Counted from the first letter of the stretch, positions 1 to 8,959 are shown. The stretch is DNA of 55,373 nucleotides from Lachnospiraceae bacterium (GCA_022791975.1 JAAWAC010000030.1:1-55373), one strand, 5' to 3'. The notes: generated from the letters alone by a model not told the origin. Program-made: numbers and translations.

Positions 1-62
1 ATGCAGAGGCAGGTCCCGTGGAAGACCGCGGACAGGCAGCTGTGTCGAAACTTTATAGAGAC

Positions 63-135
63 GGGGTATTAGCTCAGTCGGTAGAGCACTTGACTTTTAA
101 TCAAGTTGTCCGGGGTTCGAATCCCCGATGCCTCA
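63..135 (+). tRNA. tRNA-Lys (anticodon TTT)
   Basis: A 73-nt cloverleaf can be folded by eye. The acceptor stem is GGGGTAT with ATGCCTC (one G-U and one U-G pair), and the discriminator is A135. The D-arm carries AGCTCAGTCGGTAGAGC. The anticodon stem CTTGA/TCAAG encloses loop CTTTTAA, with anticodon TTT at 96-98. The T-arm is CCGGGGTTCGAATCCCCG. CCA is not encoded, so it must be added after transcription. Nothing recognisable lies upstream within the window. The next gene is the TIR-domain protein. Confidence 0.97.
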
Positions 136-244
136 GCGTAGTGGGTTTTCTAGTTGGTATAACCATGGAAAACCTGCTTTTTTGTTGCCAGGAAAGTATG
201 ATACCTGGGAGGAATTCCTTAGGAAAACTCATGTTTTTTAGTAG

Positions 245-271
245 TTGTGTTTAGAGTGGTTCTGTTATACA
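245..271 (+). promoter_or_regulatory. weak candidate promoter for the TIR/RyR pair
   Basis: A -10-like TATACA at 266-271 follows TTGTGT at 245-250 with a short 15-bp spacer. It is the best sigma-A-like match in the 205-bp gap between the tRNA and the TIR gene. The short spacer makes it tentative. Confidence 0.3.
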
Positions 272-346
272 ATGGAAGCTGAAAGGATCGCGGCAGGTTT
301 TAGACCGCTTTAGCCATAGAAAACAAAAGAGAAAGAGGGAGTGGAA

Positions 347-2362
347 GTGAGCGATTTAAACAGCGTAATTAGGGAGATCAAACCTTGTGATGACATGGCG
401 CCATATGTTTTTATCAGCTATAGCAGCGCAGATAAAGAGATTGTGTGGAGAGATGTTCTGGAGTTTCAGAAAAGAGGCTTTAATGTGTGGCTGGATGAGA
501 AAAATCTGGACAAAACCAAGGCCTCTTGGAAAGAGGATGCCCTAACAGCCATTGAAGATATGGATTGTGCGCTGTTGGTATTTTATGTAAGTAAGACATC
601 TCTGCGCAGTGACGCCTGCTTTCAAGAATTGTCCAAGACGGTTGCGGACAGCACCAAGGCACTGCACTTTGGTCCTGTGAAATTCATAGCGGTGGACGCG
701 GAGGATGTGGGAGATATGAAGATCTTCCACCAGGAAGTTTTCAACAGTATCCGCGCCAGCGAATTGGACAAGGAGGAGCGGCGGAAACAGGCCATGGCCC
801 TGAATGGGTTTATGCGGCAGTTTTTTGACAGCAACAATGAGAAGATACGGATTCACCCAAAGAGTGAAGAAAACCGCAAGATGGATTATTATGAGGAAAT
901 CCTGGCAGCTTTTCCCGATGAGACCCGGATTTTTAATCCGACAGAGAAAAAGCCTGTCTCTGGGCCGATAGGAGCCGAGGAGACGCATGTGTTTGTGTTG
1001 CCCCAGGCAGGGACCAAGCCGGTGTCTGCTTTCCCACAACTGGAGGAGAGAGAAATATCCATGGCCGAACAGCCGGAGGAAAGCCTGGAGTCTGTGTCCA
1101 GACAACAGGAGGAGAGAGAAGTATCTGTGCCCAAAGAGCCGGAGGGGAGAGAAACGTCTGTGCCCAAAGAGCCAGAGGAGAGAGAAGTATCTGTGCCCAA
1201 AGAGCCAGAGGAGAGAGAAGTATCTGCGCCCAAAGAGCCAGAGGGGAGAGAAACATCTGTGCCCAAAGAGCCAGAGGGGAGAGAAATATCCATGGCCGAA
1301 CAGCCAGAGGAGAGAGAGCCCTCTCTTCTTGAGCAGCCGGAGGAGGAGTTGGTGTCTAGGCCTGCCCAGTTGGAGGAGAGGCCTCTGTTTGTGGGCCATG
1401 GGCCGGAGGAGAGAGAAGTATCTGTGGCAGCTGATTCGGTGGCAGAGATATTGGAGGAGACAGAGGAAGGCCTATTGGAGATTGATGCAGAACAAACATT
1501 GGAAAATGTTCCAGGAATAGAAAGTTTGCCTGTCTCTGCTACAAAGGAGTTGGCAGATTATTTCACCCATTATGAGGAACCGCCTGAGAACATTTTTGAT
1601 GGCCGCTTAAGCTTTAAGAGAAAGGATCTGGCCGGGGCCAAAAGGGGAAATGGAATTTATCAGATTGAGTTTGGATATAAGCGCATTGAGCCTAAGTTTA
1701 CAGGAACTCTTTTTGGAGGTAAAGCAGATCTGGTGCAGATGACGCTTCCGGACAGTCTGCTGGAGCTAAATCCTGGGGAATTCAAAAACTGTGAGAGGCT
1801 TCAGACCATTCGGCTGCCAAAGTATATCAGGGGAATTGGCATTGAAACCTTTCGGGGCTGTAATTCCTTAAAATATGTGGAGGTGCCTGGAAATGTAACC
1901 ACCATTGGATTCTATGCGTTTGCCGGCTGTTCTTCGCTGGAAGGGGTAAAGCTTCCGGAAGGGCTGAAGTCTCTGGATAAGTATGTATTTGAGGCCTGCG
2001 GGCAGTTAAAGGAAATGCATCTACCCCAGGGATTGGAGACCATTGGAAGCGGCTGCTTTAAAGGATGTGCGGCGCTCAGGGAAATCGTTATTCCTGGGAC
2101 AGTGAAAAAGCTTCCTTCCTTTCTGTTTTCCGGTTGCTATGGGCTGAGAAAGGTGGTTCTCCAGGAGGGGATTGTGGAACTGGAGAGTCTTTTTGGAGAA
2201 CAGAGAATGGAAATGGAAGTGTGGATTCCGGATTCCGTGGTAAAATTTGATCCCCTTGTCTTCCGGCCTGGAGCAAAGGTGACCATCCATTGTAGCCAGG
2301 GCTCTGCGGCCCATGAATATGCCCAGAGAGCGGGCTTTCCCTGTGAGTTTACCACTCTCTAG
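347..2362 (+). CDS. TIR domain - repeat linker - BspA-type LRR protein
   Basis: About 671 residues with no signal peptide or membrane segment, so probably cytoplasmic. Residues about 18-160 form a TIR domain: it opens with the strand motif FISYSSADK, and the SDACFQEL helix carries a glutamate at the place of the catalytic Glu of NAD-cleaving TIRs. Residues about 230-360 are a Glu/Pro-rich linker of 12-residue repeats (core EEREVSVPKEP). Residues about 455-660 are LRR_5 (BspA-like) repeats of the form LPxGLxxIGxxxFxGC. GTG at 347 is preferred because AGAGGGA sits 6 bases upstream; GTG at 341 is possible but too close to that site. The gene is followed 48 bp later by an RyR-domain gene in the same direction. 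Known: bacterial TIR domains often degrade NAD or make cyclic ADP-ribose isomers, and LRRs usually bind ligands. Inferred: a sensor-effector in immunity or stress signalling. Enzymatic activity is not proven. Confidence 0.9.
   Translation: MSDLNSVIREIKPCDDMAPYVFISYSSADKEIVWRDVLEFQKRGFNVWLDEKNLDKTKASWKEDALTAIEDMDCALLVFYVSKTSLRSDACFQELSKTVADSTKALHFGPVKFIAVDAEDVGDMKIFHQEVFNSIRASELDKEERRKQAMALNGFMRQFFDSNNEKIRIHPKSEENRKMDYYEEILAAFPDETRIFNPTEKKPVSGPIGAEETHVFVLPQAGTKPVSAFPQLEEREISMAEQPEESLESVSRQQEEREVSVPKEPEGRETSVPKEPEEREVSVPKEPEEREVSAPKEPEGRETSVPKEPEGREISMAEQPEEREPSLLEQPEEELVSRPAQLEERPLFVGHGPEEREVSVAADSVAEILEETEEGLLEIDAEQTLENVPGIESLPVSATKELADYFTHYEEPPENIFDGRLSFKRKDLAGAKRGNGIYQIEFGYKRIEPKFTGTLFGGKADLVQMTLPDSLLELNPGEFKNCERLQTIRLPKYIRGIGIETFRGCNSLKYVEVPGNVTTIGFYAFAGCSSLEGVKLPEGLKSLDKYVFEACGQLKEMHLPQGLETIGSGCFKGCAALREIVIPGTVKKLPSFLFSGCYGLRKVVLQEGIVELESLFGEQRMEMEVWIPDSVVKFDPLVFRPGAKVTIHCSQGSAAHEYAQRAGFPCEFTTL
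1034..1426 (+). repeat. 36-bp coding tandem repeats in the TIR-LRR gene
   Basis: About ten in-frame units of 36 bp encode a Glu/Pro-rich 12-residue motif (EEREVSVPKEPE and variants). The central units, about 1110-1300, are nearly identical; the outer ones are degenerate. The unit length is a multiple of three, so copy-number change would alter linker length without breaking the frame. The same stretch opens long meaningless frames on the other strand. Confidence 0.9.
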
Positions 2363-2410
2363 TTTGGTTGGAAGAATCGGGCAAAGGGGCAGGAAAGGAT
2401 AGAAGATTAT

Positions 2411-3607
2411 ATGGAAAAAATTCCCAATTCATTAAAGAGCACCTCCGGGAAGCAGAAGAAAAAAAACCGCCGGGTGGCAGTCTACGGAAGAGGACTTGAC
2501 GGGGAGGAGCTGCTCCGCCAGTTAAGGGGCCGAGGCATCCGGGGAAAGCGCTCTCTGGTGGCGGCCAGCTGTTACGTGCTCATGAATAGTGAGGAGGAAA
2601 ATTTTTCCTTTTATGCCAGGTATCAACACCGATTGCAAAAGAAACCCGTGTATTTGAAATGTGACTGTCGGGATTTTGAGGGGGCAGAGGCAAATCTGCA
2701 TTTTTTCTGTCCGGAGGAGATCGCGGCGCGCATATACTGGAGACAGGCCGGGCTCTACCAACAGGCCAGGCAGAAAAAGTACCGGCTGAAAATTGCCATT
2801 CTTGGATTTGGACGCCTGGAGCAGGAGCTGCTGCTCTGGGGGCTACAGAATCATATTTTCTCCCCGGACCAGAGGTTGGAGTACCATATATTTGGAGATA
2901 GCAGCAAATTTTTGGCTATTTACCATGAGTTGGGGCAGCTGGAGGACCCGATAATCTTCCATGGAAATCCCTGGTATGAGGAGTTGGACCTTTTAAAGGA
3001 GGCAGATCGCATACTGATACAGGATGGAAGGGAATTGAGGGAGCTTTTGTTTGCGCTTCCGGAGAAAACCATCGATGTGCTGGCAGGTAGAAATGGAATG
3101 GCAAGTCTTTTGGGAGCACGGGATCGGCTGCGCATATTTTTCTGGGAACAGGAGGCCGGAAGGCCGGAATACATTTTCAAGGGTGCGCTTTTGAAACGTG
3201 CCAAGGAGCTGAATCTTCAGTACGCCCATATTTATGACCAGGTGGAAAATACAAAGGAGAACAGGGAAGCCTTGTGGAGGGGACTGGATGCTTTTACCCG
3301 CTATTCCAACATTAGCTCCGCGGATTACCATGAAGTGCGCCTTGCGATGTTGGAGGACTGGAGAAAGGAGCAGGGGAAAAACGATCCAGATACAGAGTAT
3401 TTGGAGTATCTAGCCAAGCTTGAGCATATTCGCTGGAGCCGGTATCATTATTTGAACAACTGGCGGCAGGGAGTGCCAAAGGATGGGAGGCATAAGGACG
3501 TGAGGCAGCGGATTCACAAGGATCTTATGCCCTATGAGGCGCTCAGCCAGGGGGACAGGGAAAAGGATCGGGAAAAGGTCAGGCTTCTTCTTTCCATGAA
3601 GTTTTGA
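2411..3607 (+). CDS. Rossmann-fold protein with C-terminal RyR-like domain
   Basis: 398 residues, soluble. Residues about 20-110 start with VAVYGRGLDGEELL, a strand-Gly loop-helix that may be a first degenerate nucleotide-binding lobe. Residues about 126-240 look like a Rossmann/TrkA-N-type domain (IAILGFGRLEQELL). The C-terminus carries two hallmarks of bacterial RyR domains: LAKLEHIRWSRYHY with a following W at residues about 334-351, and HKDLMPYEALSQGDREKD at about 369-386. It lies 48 bp behind the TIR-LRR gene in the same orientation with only a weak ribosome site (GGAAAGGA), so the two are probably co-transcribed. Known: ryanodine-receptor RyR repeats have bacterial relatives, often fused to NAD- or nucleotide-binding domains. 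Inferred: this protein senses a nucleotide or controls the TIR partner. No catalytic residues are evident. Confidence 0.8.
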   Translation: MEKIPNSLKSTSGKQKKKNRRVAVYGRGLDGEELLRQLRGRGIRGKRSLVAASCYVLMNSEEENFSFYARYQHRLQKKPVYLKCDCRDFEGAEANLHFFCPEEIAARIYWRQAGLYQQARQKKYRLKIAILGFGRLEQELLLWGLQNHIFSPDQRLEYHIFGDSSKFLAIYHELGQLEDPIIFHGNPWYEELDLLKEADRILIQDGRELRELLFALPEKTIDVLAGRNGMASLLGARDRLRIFFWEQEAGRPEYIFKGALLKRAKELNLQYAHIYDQVENTKENREALWRGLDAFTRYSNISSADYHEVRLAMLEDWRKEQGKNDPDTEYLEYLAKLEHIRWSRYHYLNNWRQGVPKDGRHKDVRQRIHKDLMPYEALSQGDREKDREKVRLLLSMKF

Positions 3608-3761
3608 GAAGCTATCAAAGGCGGGGGAGGAGACATAAAAAAGTATTGGGAAACAGTCATTTGCGTGTGAGAGGATTTTTGCTTATTAGGAAGCAGAAAA
3701 ACCGGACGCCAAAGGGCTGTTTTTTGAATGCTTTGTTTATAAAGATTTAAGAAACCCGCCA

Positions 3762-3790
3762 TTGACATTTTGCAAAAGATTGCGTAACAT
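3762..3790 (+). promoter_or_regulatory. sigma-A promoter for the MarR/ABC exporter operon
   Basis: TTGACA at 3762-3767, a 17-bp spacer and TAACAT at 3785-3790. The predicted start of transcription is about 50 bases before the MarR gene. The rest of the 241-bp gap (3608-3848) shows no convincing gene or terminator. Confidence 0.65.
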
Positions 3791-3848
3791 ATAGGATGCT
3801 ATCTATTATCCAAGAAACAGCAAAACTTTAAAAAGAAAGGGTGTTTCC

Positions 3849-4325
3849 ATGAATAAACGGCGTTTTGAGATTGCCCATCGTATGAAGATCATACACAATA
3901 CCTTTGCCTGGAGCGGCAACCGTTCTCTGGAAAAATATGGCCTCACAGTGACCCAGATAGAGTTGATGCTGTATCTTCTCCACAACCCTGATGAAACCAT
4001 CTATCAGAAAGAGATCGAGCGGACCTTCCGGCTGAGCAATCCCACAGTAACAGGAATCCTGGGCCGTTTGGAGGAGAAGGGAATGATTGTTCGTCAGGTG
4101 GACAGCAGGGATCACAGGTATCGGGTAGTGGTCTTGTCCCCCAAGGGAAGGCAGGTTGTCCAGGAAATGGAGGGACGGCTCCATGAGACGGAGAATGAGG
4201 TGTTTGGCTGTCTCACAGAGGAGGAAACGGATCAGCTGCTGGCCCTTTTGGATAAAGTGACGGCAAACCTTTCCTGGAGGCAGGGGGGGTCTTCTGTTTG
4301 TGGATGTACGGAAGCAGATTTATGA
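3849..4325 (+). CDS. MarR family transcriptional regulator
   Basis: 158 residues. The winged-helix core reads TVTQIELMLYLLHNPDETIYQKEIE, then the recognition helix LSNPTVTGILGRLEEKGMI and the wing VDSRDHRYRVV, all typical of MarR. ATG 3849 is preceded by AAAGAAAGGG at a suitable distance. It lies 26 bp upstream of two ABC exporter genes, the usual arrangement for a repressor that autoregulates and controls an adjacent efflux pump. The ligand is unknown. Confidence 0.92.
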   Translation: MNKRRFEIAHRMKIIHNTFAWSGNRSLEKYGLTVTQIELMLYLLHNPDETIYQKEIERTFRLSNPTVTGILGRLEEKGMIVRQVDSRDHRYRVVVLSPKGRQVVQEMEGRLHETENEVFGCLTEEETDQLLALLDKVTANLSWRQGGSSVCGCTEADL

Positions 4326-4351
4326 GAAAGTGAAAGAGAGGAGGAGACAAT

Positions 4352-6085
4352 ATGCTAAAAACATTAAAACCTTATGCAGCCCAGTTTAAATGGCAGGCGA
4401 TTCTGACTCCCATATTTATTATTCTGGAGGTAATTCTGGAAATGGTAATCCCCCTTCTGATGGCGGCGATTATTGATAATGGACTGGAAAAGGGAGACGT
4501 GAATTATGTGGTCCGTGTGGGTCTTATCATGGTGGCGATTGCCATGTGTTCCCTGGCTTGCGGAGCCCTGGCGGGAAAATATGGCGCCATTGCCTCTGCA
4601 GGTCTGGCCAGAAACCTGCGGGCAGCCATGTATGACAATATACAGAAATTTTCTTTTTCCAATATTGACAAATATTCCACAGCCGGGCTGGTAACACGTC
4701 TCACCACGGATGTGACCAATGTGCAGAATGCCTTTCAGATGTTGCTGCGCATGTTTACCCGGGCGCCCATCACCCTTTTGGTAGCCATGAGTATGTCCTT
4801 TTTGGTAAACGGGCGGCTGTCCATGATATTCCTGGGGGCCATTGTGTTTCTGGGAATTATCATTGGGGTGCTGATGACCCGTGTGGGGCCCTATTTTCGG
4901 GAGATGTTTGAAAAGTACGACGCCCTCAATGCCAATGTACAGGAAAACCTCACAGGCATCCGGGTGGTGAAGGCCTACGTGCGGGAGGATTATGAGACCA
5001 AGAAGTTTCAAAAAACCTCGGAGCTGCTCTACAAATGCTCTGTCCGGGCGGAAAAGCTTATGGTGATGGTGATGCCTGTGATGCAGTTTACCGTATACAG
5101 CTGCATTCTTTTATTGTCCTGGCTGGGCGCGCAGATAATCGTGGTGGGAGATATGACCACAGGCCAGCTTATGAGCCTGTTTACCTATACCATGAATATT
5201 TTAATGAGTCTGATGATGATTGCCATGGTAACAGTTATGGTGTCCATGGCCAAATCCTCCGCAGAGCGTATCTGCGAGGTGCTGAATGAAAGGAGCAGCC
5301 TTACCAGTAAAAAATGGGCAGAAAAAGAGGTGCTAAATGGTTCCATTTCCTTTGAGGATGTGTGCTTTAGCTACCATGGGGATCAGGAAAATCTTCATCT
5401 GTCCCATGTGAATCTTCAGATTGCTTCGGGACAGACCGTGGGAATCCTGGGAGGCACTGGCAGCGCCAAGTCCACCCTGGTGCAGCTGATTCCCCGGCTG
5501 TATGATGCCACCTCCGGCACGGTCCGGGTAGGGGATCGGGATGTGCGGGAATATGATTTGGAGGCTCTGCGCAATGAGGTGTCCATGGTGCTCCAGAAAA
5601 ACGTGCTCTTTTCCGGAACCATTGCAGAAAACCTGCGTTGGGGGAATCCGGAGGCCAGCCAGGAGGAGTTGGAGAGGGTTTGTCGTCTGGCCTGTGCCCA
5701 TGAATTTATTGAGAAATTTCCGCAAGGCTATGAGACCTATATAGAGCAGGGAGGAACCAATGTGTCAGGAGGCCAGAAGCAGCGGCTCTGTATTGCCCGG
5801 GCCCTGTTAAAAAAGCCAAAGATTCTAATTTTGGATGACTCCACCAGCGCGGTGGACACCCATACGGACGCCATGATCCGCAAGGCATTTCGGGAGGAGA
5901 TCCCAGACACCACCAAGCTTATCATTGCCCAGCGGATTTCCTCCGTGCAGGATGCGGACTTGATTGTGGTGCTCAATGACGGACACATCGACGGTATGGG
6001 AACCCACAAGGAGCTTCTGGCTTCCAATGCGATTTATCAGGAAGTATTCCATTCCCAGCAGAAAGGCGGTGAGGACCATGCGTAG
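4352..6085 (+). CDS. ABC exporter half-transporter, subunit with degenerate ATP site
   Basis: 577 residues: six N-terminal membrane helices (about residues 15-290), then an ATPase domain (about 330-570). Walker A is GGTGSAKST, with Ala at the last conserved Gly. The signature is VSGGQ. Walker B reads ILILDDSTSAVD, with Asp in place of the catalytic Glu, and the switch region has AQR instead of AHR. This is the pattern of the non-catalytic half of heterodimeric exporters such as TM287/288 or BmrCD. The partner overlaps by 8 bp downstream and has the complementary features. ATG 4352 follows GAGGAGACAAT. Likely role: efflux of drugs, lipids or peptides, controlled by the upstream MarR protein. 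Confidence 0.93.
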   Translation: MLKTLKPYAAQFKWQAILTPIFIILEVILEMVIPLLMAAIIDNGLEKGDVNYVVRVGLIMVAIAMCSLACGALAGKYGAIASAGLARNLRAAMYDNIQKFSFSNIDKYSTAGLVTRLTTDVTNVQNAFQMLLRMFTRAPITLLVAMSMSFLVNGRLSMIFLGAIVFLGIIIGVLMTRVGPYFREMFEKYDALNANVQENLTGIRVVKAYVREDYETKKFQKTSELLYKCSVRAEKLMVMVMPVMQFTVYSCILLLSWLGAQIIVVGDMTTGQLMSLFTYTMNILMSLMMIAMVTVMVSMAKSSAERICEVLNERSSLTSKKWAEKEVLNGSISFEDVCFSYHGDQENLHLSHVNLQIASGQTVGILGGTGSAKSTLVQLIPRLYDATSGTVRVGDRDVREYDLEALRNEVSMVLQKNVLFSGTIAENLRWGNPEASQEELERVCRLACAHEFIEKFPQGYETYIEQGGTNVSGGQKQRLCIARALLKKPKILILDDSTSAVDTHTDAMIRKAFREEIPDTTKLIIAQRISSVQDADLIVVLNDGHIDGMGTHKELLASNAIYQEVFHSQQKGGEDHA

Positions 6086-8003
6086 TCAAGGACCAAGAGG
6101 GCCTATGGGTCCAAAAGGAATGAAGGGAAAAGGAGGCCCCAAGGCCAAGAATCCGGGAAAGACACTGAAAAGACTTTTGGGTATGGTGGTAAAGGGGTAT
6201 CCAGTGCACTGTGTACTGGTCATTGTCGGAATATTAGTGGGCGTGTTTGCCAATGTGAAGGGAAACTTGTTTTTGCAGACCCTGATCGACGATTATATTA
6301 TGCCAATGATAGGAGTGGAGAATCCGGATTTTGGACCTCTGTTCCAGGCACTTACCATTATGGCGGCCATTTACGTGGTGGGAGCGGCTTCCACGTATCT
6401 TTATAACCGCCTGATGATTTATGTGTCCCAGGGTTCCTTAAAGAAAATCCGGGATGAGCTGTTTGCCCACATGGAGAAGCTGTCTATTCCCTATTTCGAC
6501 CAGCATTCCCACGGGGACATTATGAGTATTTACACCAACGATACGGATACCCTGCGACAGCTGATCAGCCAGAGTGTGCCCCAGCTGTTTGCCTCCAGCC
6601 TTACCATTGTCAGTGTGTTTGTCTCAATGCTGGTATTGAGTCCCATTCTCACCTTGCTGGTGGTAGTCATGGTGCTTATTATGGTGCGCACGGTGGGCAA
6701 GATTGGCGGGCAGTCCGGACGATATTTTATAGCCCAGCAGAAGGACCTGGGAGCTCTCAACGGCTATATTGAGGAGATGATGGAGGGGCAGAAGGTGGTC
6801 AAAGTTTTCTGCCACGAGGAGGAAGCCAAAGGACGATTTAAGGAATTGAATGACCAGCTGCTGGACAGCGCCAGCAATGCCAATATCTTTGCCAATATCC
6901 TTATGCCTATTATGAATAATCTGGGAAATCTCAGCTATGTGCTCACGGCTATGGTAGGATCCCTGGTGGCCATTCGGGGCATTGGCGGGCTGACCCTGGG
7001 AGGTCTGGCCTCCTTCTTGCAGCTGAATCGAAGCTTTACCCATCCCATCAGCCAGGTAGCCCAGCAGTTTAATGCCATTATTATGGCCTTGGCCGGCGCA
7101 GAGCGAATCTTTGATCTGATGGATCAGGAGCCAGAGCAGGATGCAGGCTATGTAACCCTGGTCAATGCCCGGGTCAATGAAAAGGGTGAGATTGAGGAGG
7201 TGGAGGAGCGCACAGGTACCTGGGCATGGAAGCATCCCCATAAGGATGGTACCCTGACCTATCAGCTTCTCCAGGGAGATGTGGTTATGGACGGGGTGGA
7301 TTTCGGGTACACGGACGATAAAATGGTGCTTCACGACATTAAGCTCTACGCCAAGCCAGGACAGAAGGTGGCCTTTGTGGGAGCTACGGGAGCGGGGAAA
7401 ACCACGATCACCAACCTGATCAACCGGTTTTATCCTATTCAGGATGGAAAAATTCGCTATGATGGTATTAACATTAACAAGATTCGCAAGTCCGATCTCC
7501 GTCGTTCCCTGGGCATGGTGCTCCAGGACACCCACCTTTTCACAGGTACAGTGGCAGACAATATCCGCTATGGAAAGCTGGATGCCTCGGACTCGGAGGT
7601 GAAGGGAGCAGCCATGCTGGCCGGCGCGGATACCTTTATTCGCCATCTGCCCCAGGGTTATGACACCATGCTCACCGGAGATGGGGCCAACCTTTCCCAG
7701 GGACAACGCCAGCTTCTGGCCATTGCCCGGGCGGCTATTGCGGACCCTCCGGTGCTGATTCTGGATGAGGCCACCTCCAGCATTGATACCCGCACGGAGA
7801 CCATTGTTCAGCGAGGCATGGACAGTCTAATGGAGGGACGCACGGTGTTTGTCATTGCCCACCGGCTGTCCACCGTGCAGAATTCCAATGTGATTATGGT
7901 GCTGGAGCAGGGAAGGGTCATTGAGAGAGGAACTCACGAGGATTTGCTTGCAGAAAAAGGAAAATATTACCAGTTATATACGGGAGCATTTGAGCTGTCC
8001 TGA
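6078..8003 (+). CDS. ABC exporter half-transporter, catalytic subunit
   Basis: 641 residues from ATG 6078, which overlaps the end of the upstream subunit by 8 bp and has GGTGAGG upstream; an earlier in-frame start would run far into that gene. The cytoplasmic N-terminus is collagen-like (GPRGPMGPKGMKGKGGP). Six membrane helices follow, then the ATPase: Walker A GATGAGKTT, Walker B LILDEATSSID and switch AHR are all canonical, but the signature is LSQGQ instead of LSGGQ. In a heterodimer this altered signature faces the degenerate Walker motifs of the partner, so one ATP site is canonical and one is not. A strong terminator follows. Confidence 0.93.
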   Translation: MRSQGPRGPMGPKGMKGKGGPKAKNPGKTLKRLLGMVVKGYPVHCVLVIVGILVGVFANVKGNLFLQTLIDDYIMPMIGVENPDFGPLFQALTIMAAIYVVGAASTYLYNRLMIYVSQGSLKKIRDELFAHMEKLSIPYFDQHSHGDIMSIYTNDTDTLRQLISQSVPQLFASSLTIVSVFVSMLVLSPILTLLVVVMVLIMVRTVGKIGGQSGRYFIAQQKDLGALNGYIEEMMEGQKVVKVFCHEEEAKGRFKELNDQLLDSASNANIFANILMPIMNNLGNLSYVLTAMVGSLVAIRGIGGLTLGGLASFLQLNRSFTHPISQVAQQFNAIIMALAGAERIFDLMDQEPEQDAGYVTLVNARVNEKGEIEEVEERTGTWAWKHPHKDGTLTYQLLQGDVVMDGVDFGYTDDKMVLHDIKLYAKPGQKVAFVGATGAGKTTITNLINRFYPIQDGKIRYDGININKIRKSDLRRSLGMVLQDTHLFTGTVADNIRYGKLDASDSEVKGAAMLAGADTFIRHLPQGYDTMLTGDGANLSQGQRQLLAIARAAIADPPVLILDEATSSIDTRTETIVQRGMDSLMEGRTVFVIAHRLSTVQNSNVIMVLEQGRVIERGTHEDLLAEKGKYYQLYTGAFELS

Positions 8004-8038
8004 GAAACAGGGATTTAAGAAAATAACACAAAAGGCAG

Positions 8039-8078
8039 GAGCCGGAAATCAGAAAAGAGGATTTCCGGCTCTATTTTT
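8039..8078. terminator. terminator between exporter operon and IclR gene
   Basis: Twelve-base-pair stem GAGCCGGAAATC/GATTTCCGGCTC with a 9-nt loop, followed by TATTTTT on the plus strand. It lies between convergent genes and may serve both, although the minus-strand side lacks a clean T run. Confidence 0.85.
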
Positions 8079-8089
8079 ATCCGTCAATG

Positions 8090-8959
8090 TTATTTAAATT
8101 TCTGGAGAATGGTCTGTATACAGCTGTCATACCTTTTGGCGTCTGCATTTACGTCTTCCATGCTTAATCTGGCGGGATAGTTGGTGCAGCCGATCTTTCT
8201 GGAGAGGAGACTGGCTGTCTCATTTATTTTTACAATGTATTCCGGAATATTTGCGGCACTGATTTGCAGAAAGGTTCCCGCAAAACAGATGGCAGCAATG
8301 GTTTTACCAGAGGAATTCACAATGGGAGAGGCCGCGCAGCAAATGCTCTCCTCATGCTCAAAAAAGTCCGTGGCATAGCCCTTTTGCCGGATACTGATAA
8401 TCTCAGATAAAAAGGATTTGTGATCGGTGATAGTAAACTGGGTAAAGGGAGTATATGTGGTACCCCGGATGGTTCTTCCTATCTCATCATCATTTTCCCA
8501 GGCCAACAAAGCTTTCCCGCTAGAGGAGCAGTAAAGTGGAATGGTTTTCCCAATTTGGGAATACATGCGAATGTTTTGATTGGGATTTTCCGCCTTGTCC
8601 AGAAAGACCGCCATATCAAAATTTCGAATGGATAGCTGGATAACCAGCCCCGTATCCTGGCAGAGCTTACGCAGATAGGGCTTAGCCAGGGCTACAATAT
8701 CAAATTCAGAGAGCAGGCGATTGCTCAGGGTTAATATTTGAAAGCCTAAATAATAGTTGTCATTGTTTTGACTCTGGCGAACATAGCCAAAGGCCAGAAG
8801 GGTTTGCAGAATCCGATGCACTGTGCTTTTATTGAGGCTGGTAGCTTCGGACAGCTGCTTAATGCTGCATCCCTCCTGGTGTTGCGCCAGCGCTTCCAGA
8901 AGAAGCAGAGCCCGCTCAATGGATTGGACAAGTGGTTTTTCCGTATGATTACTGTTCAT
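8090..8959 (-). CDS. IclR family regulator (KdgR-like by context)
   Basis: 289 residues. The N-terminal winged helix (about 12-75) contains SIKQLSEATSLNKSTVHRIL, typical of IclR. The C-terminal effector-binding domain contains ISIRQKGYATD and the final AAICFAG stretch. ATG 8959 is preceded by AGGAGT. It is transcribed away from the hexonate operon. A perfect dyad ATGAAAT-ATC-ATTTCAT lies just downstream of the -10 of that operon and resembles operators of KdgR, the IclR-family repressor of 2-keto-3-deoxygluconate metabolism. Inferred role: repressor of the divergent operon, released by a sugar-acid intermediate. Confidence 0.92.
   Translation of the reverse strand: MNSNHTEKPLVQSIERALLLLEALAQHQEGCSIKQLSEATSLNKSTVHRILQTLLAFGYVRQSQNNDNYYLGFQILTLSNRLLSEFDIVALAKPYLRKLCQDTGLVIQLSIRNFDMAVFLDKAENPNQNIRMYSQIGKTIPLYCSSSGKALLAWENDDEIGRTIRGTTYTPFTQFTITDHKSFLSEIISIRQKGYATDFFEHEESICCAASPIVNSSGKTIAAICFAGTFLQISAANIPEYIVKINETASLLSRKIGCTNYPARLSMEDVNADAKRYDSCIQTILQKFK

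Noticed and set aside
18..254. Open frame of 78 codons at the left edge
   Set aside because: It runs through the tRNA-Lys gene and has no ribosome site.
542..1399. Long frames on the minus strand and a second plus frame within the TIR-LRR gene
   Set aside because: They exist only because the 36-bp coding repeats are free of stops in several frames; the products are low-complexity and unrelated to any fold.
5430..5480. Inactivating mutation in Walker A (GGTGSAKST) of the first exporter subunit
   Set aside because: This subfamily often varies at that Gly, and the companion Walker B and switch changes fit a normal degenerate site of a heterodimer.
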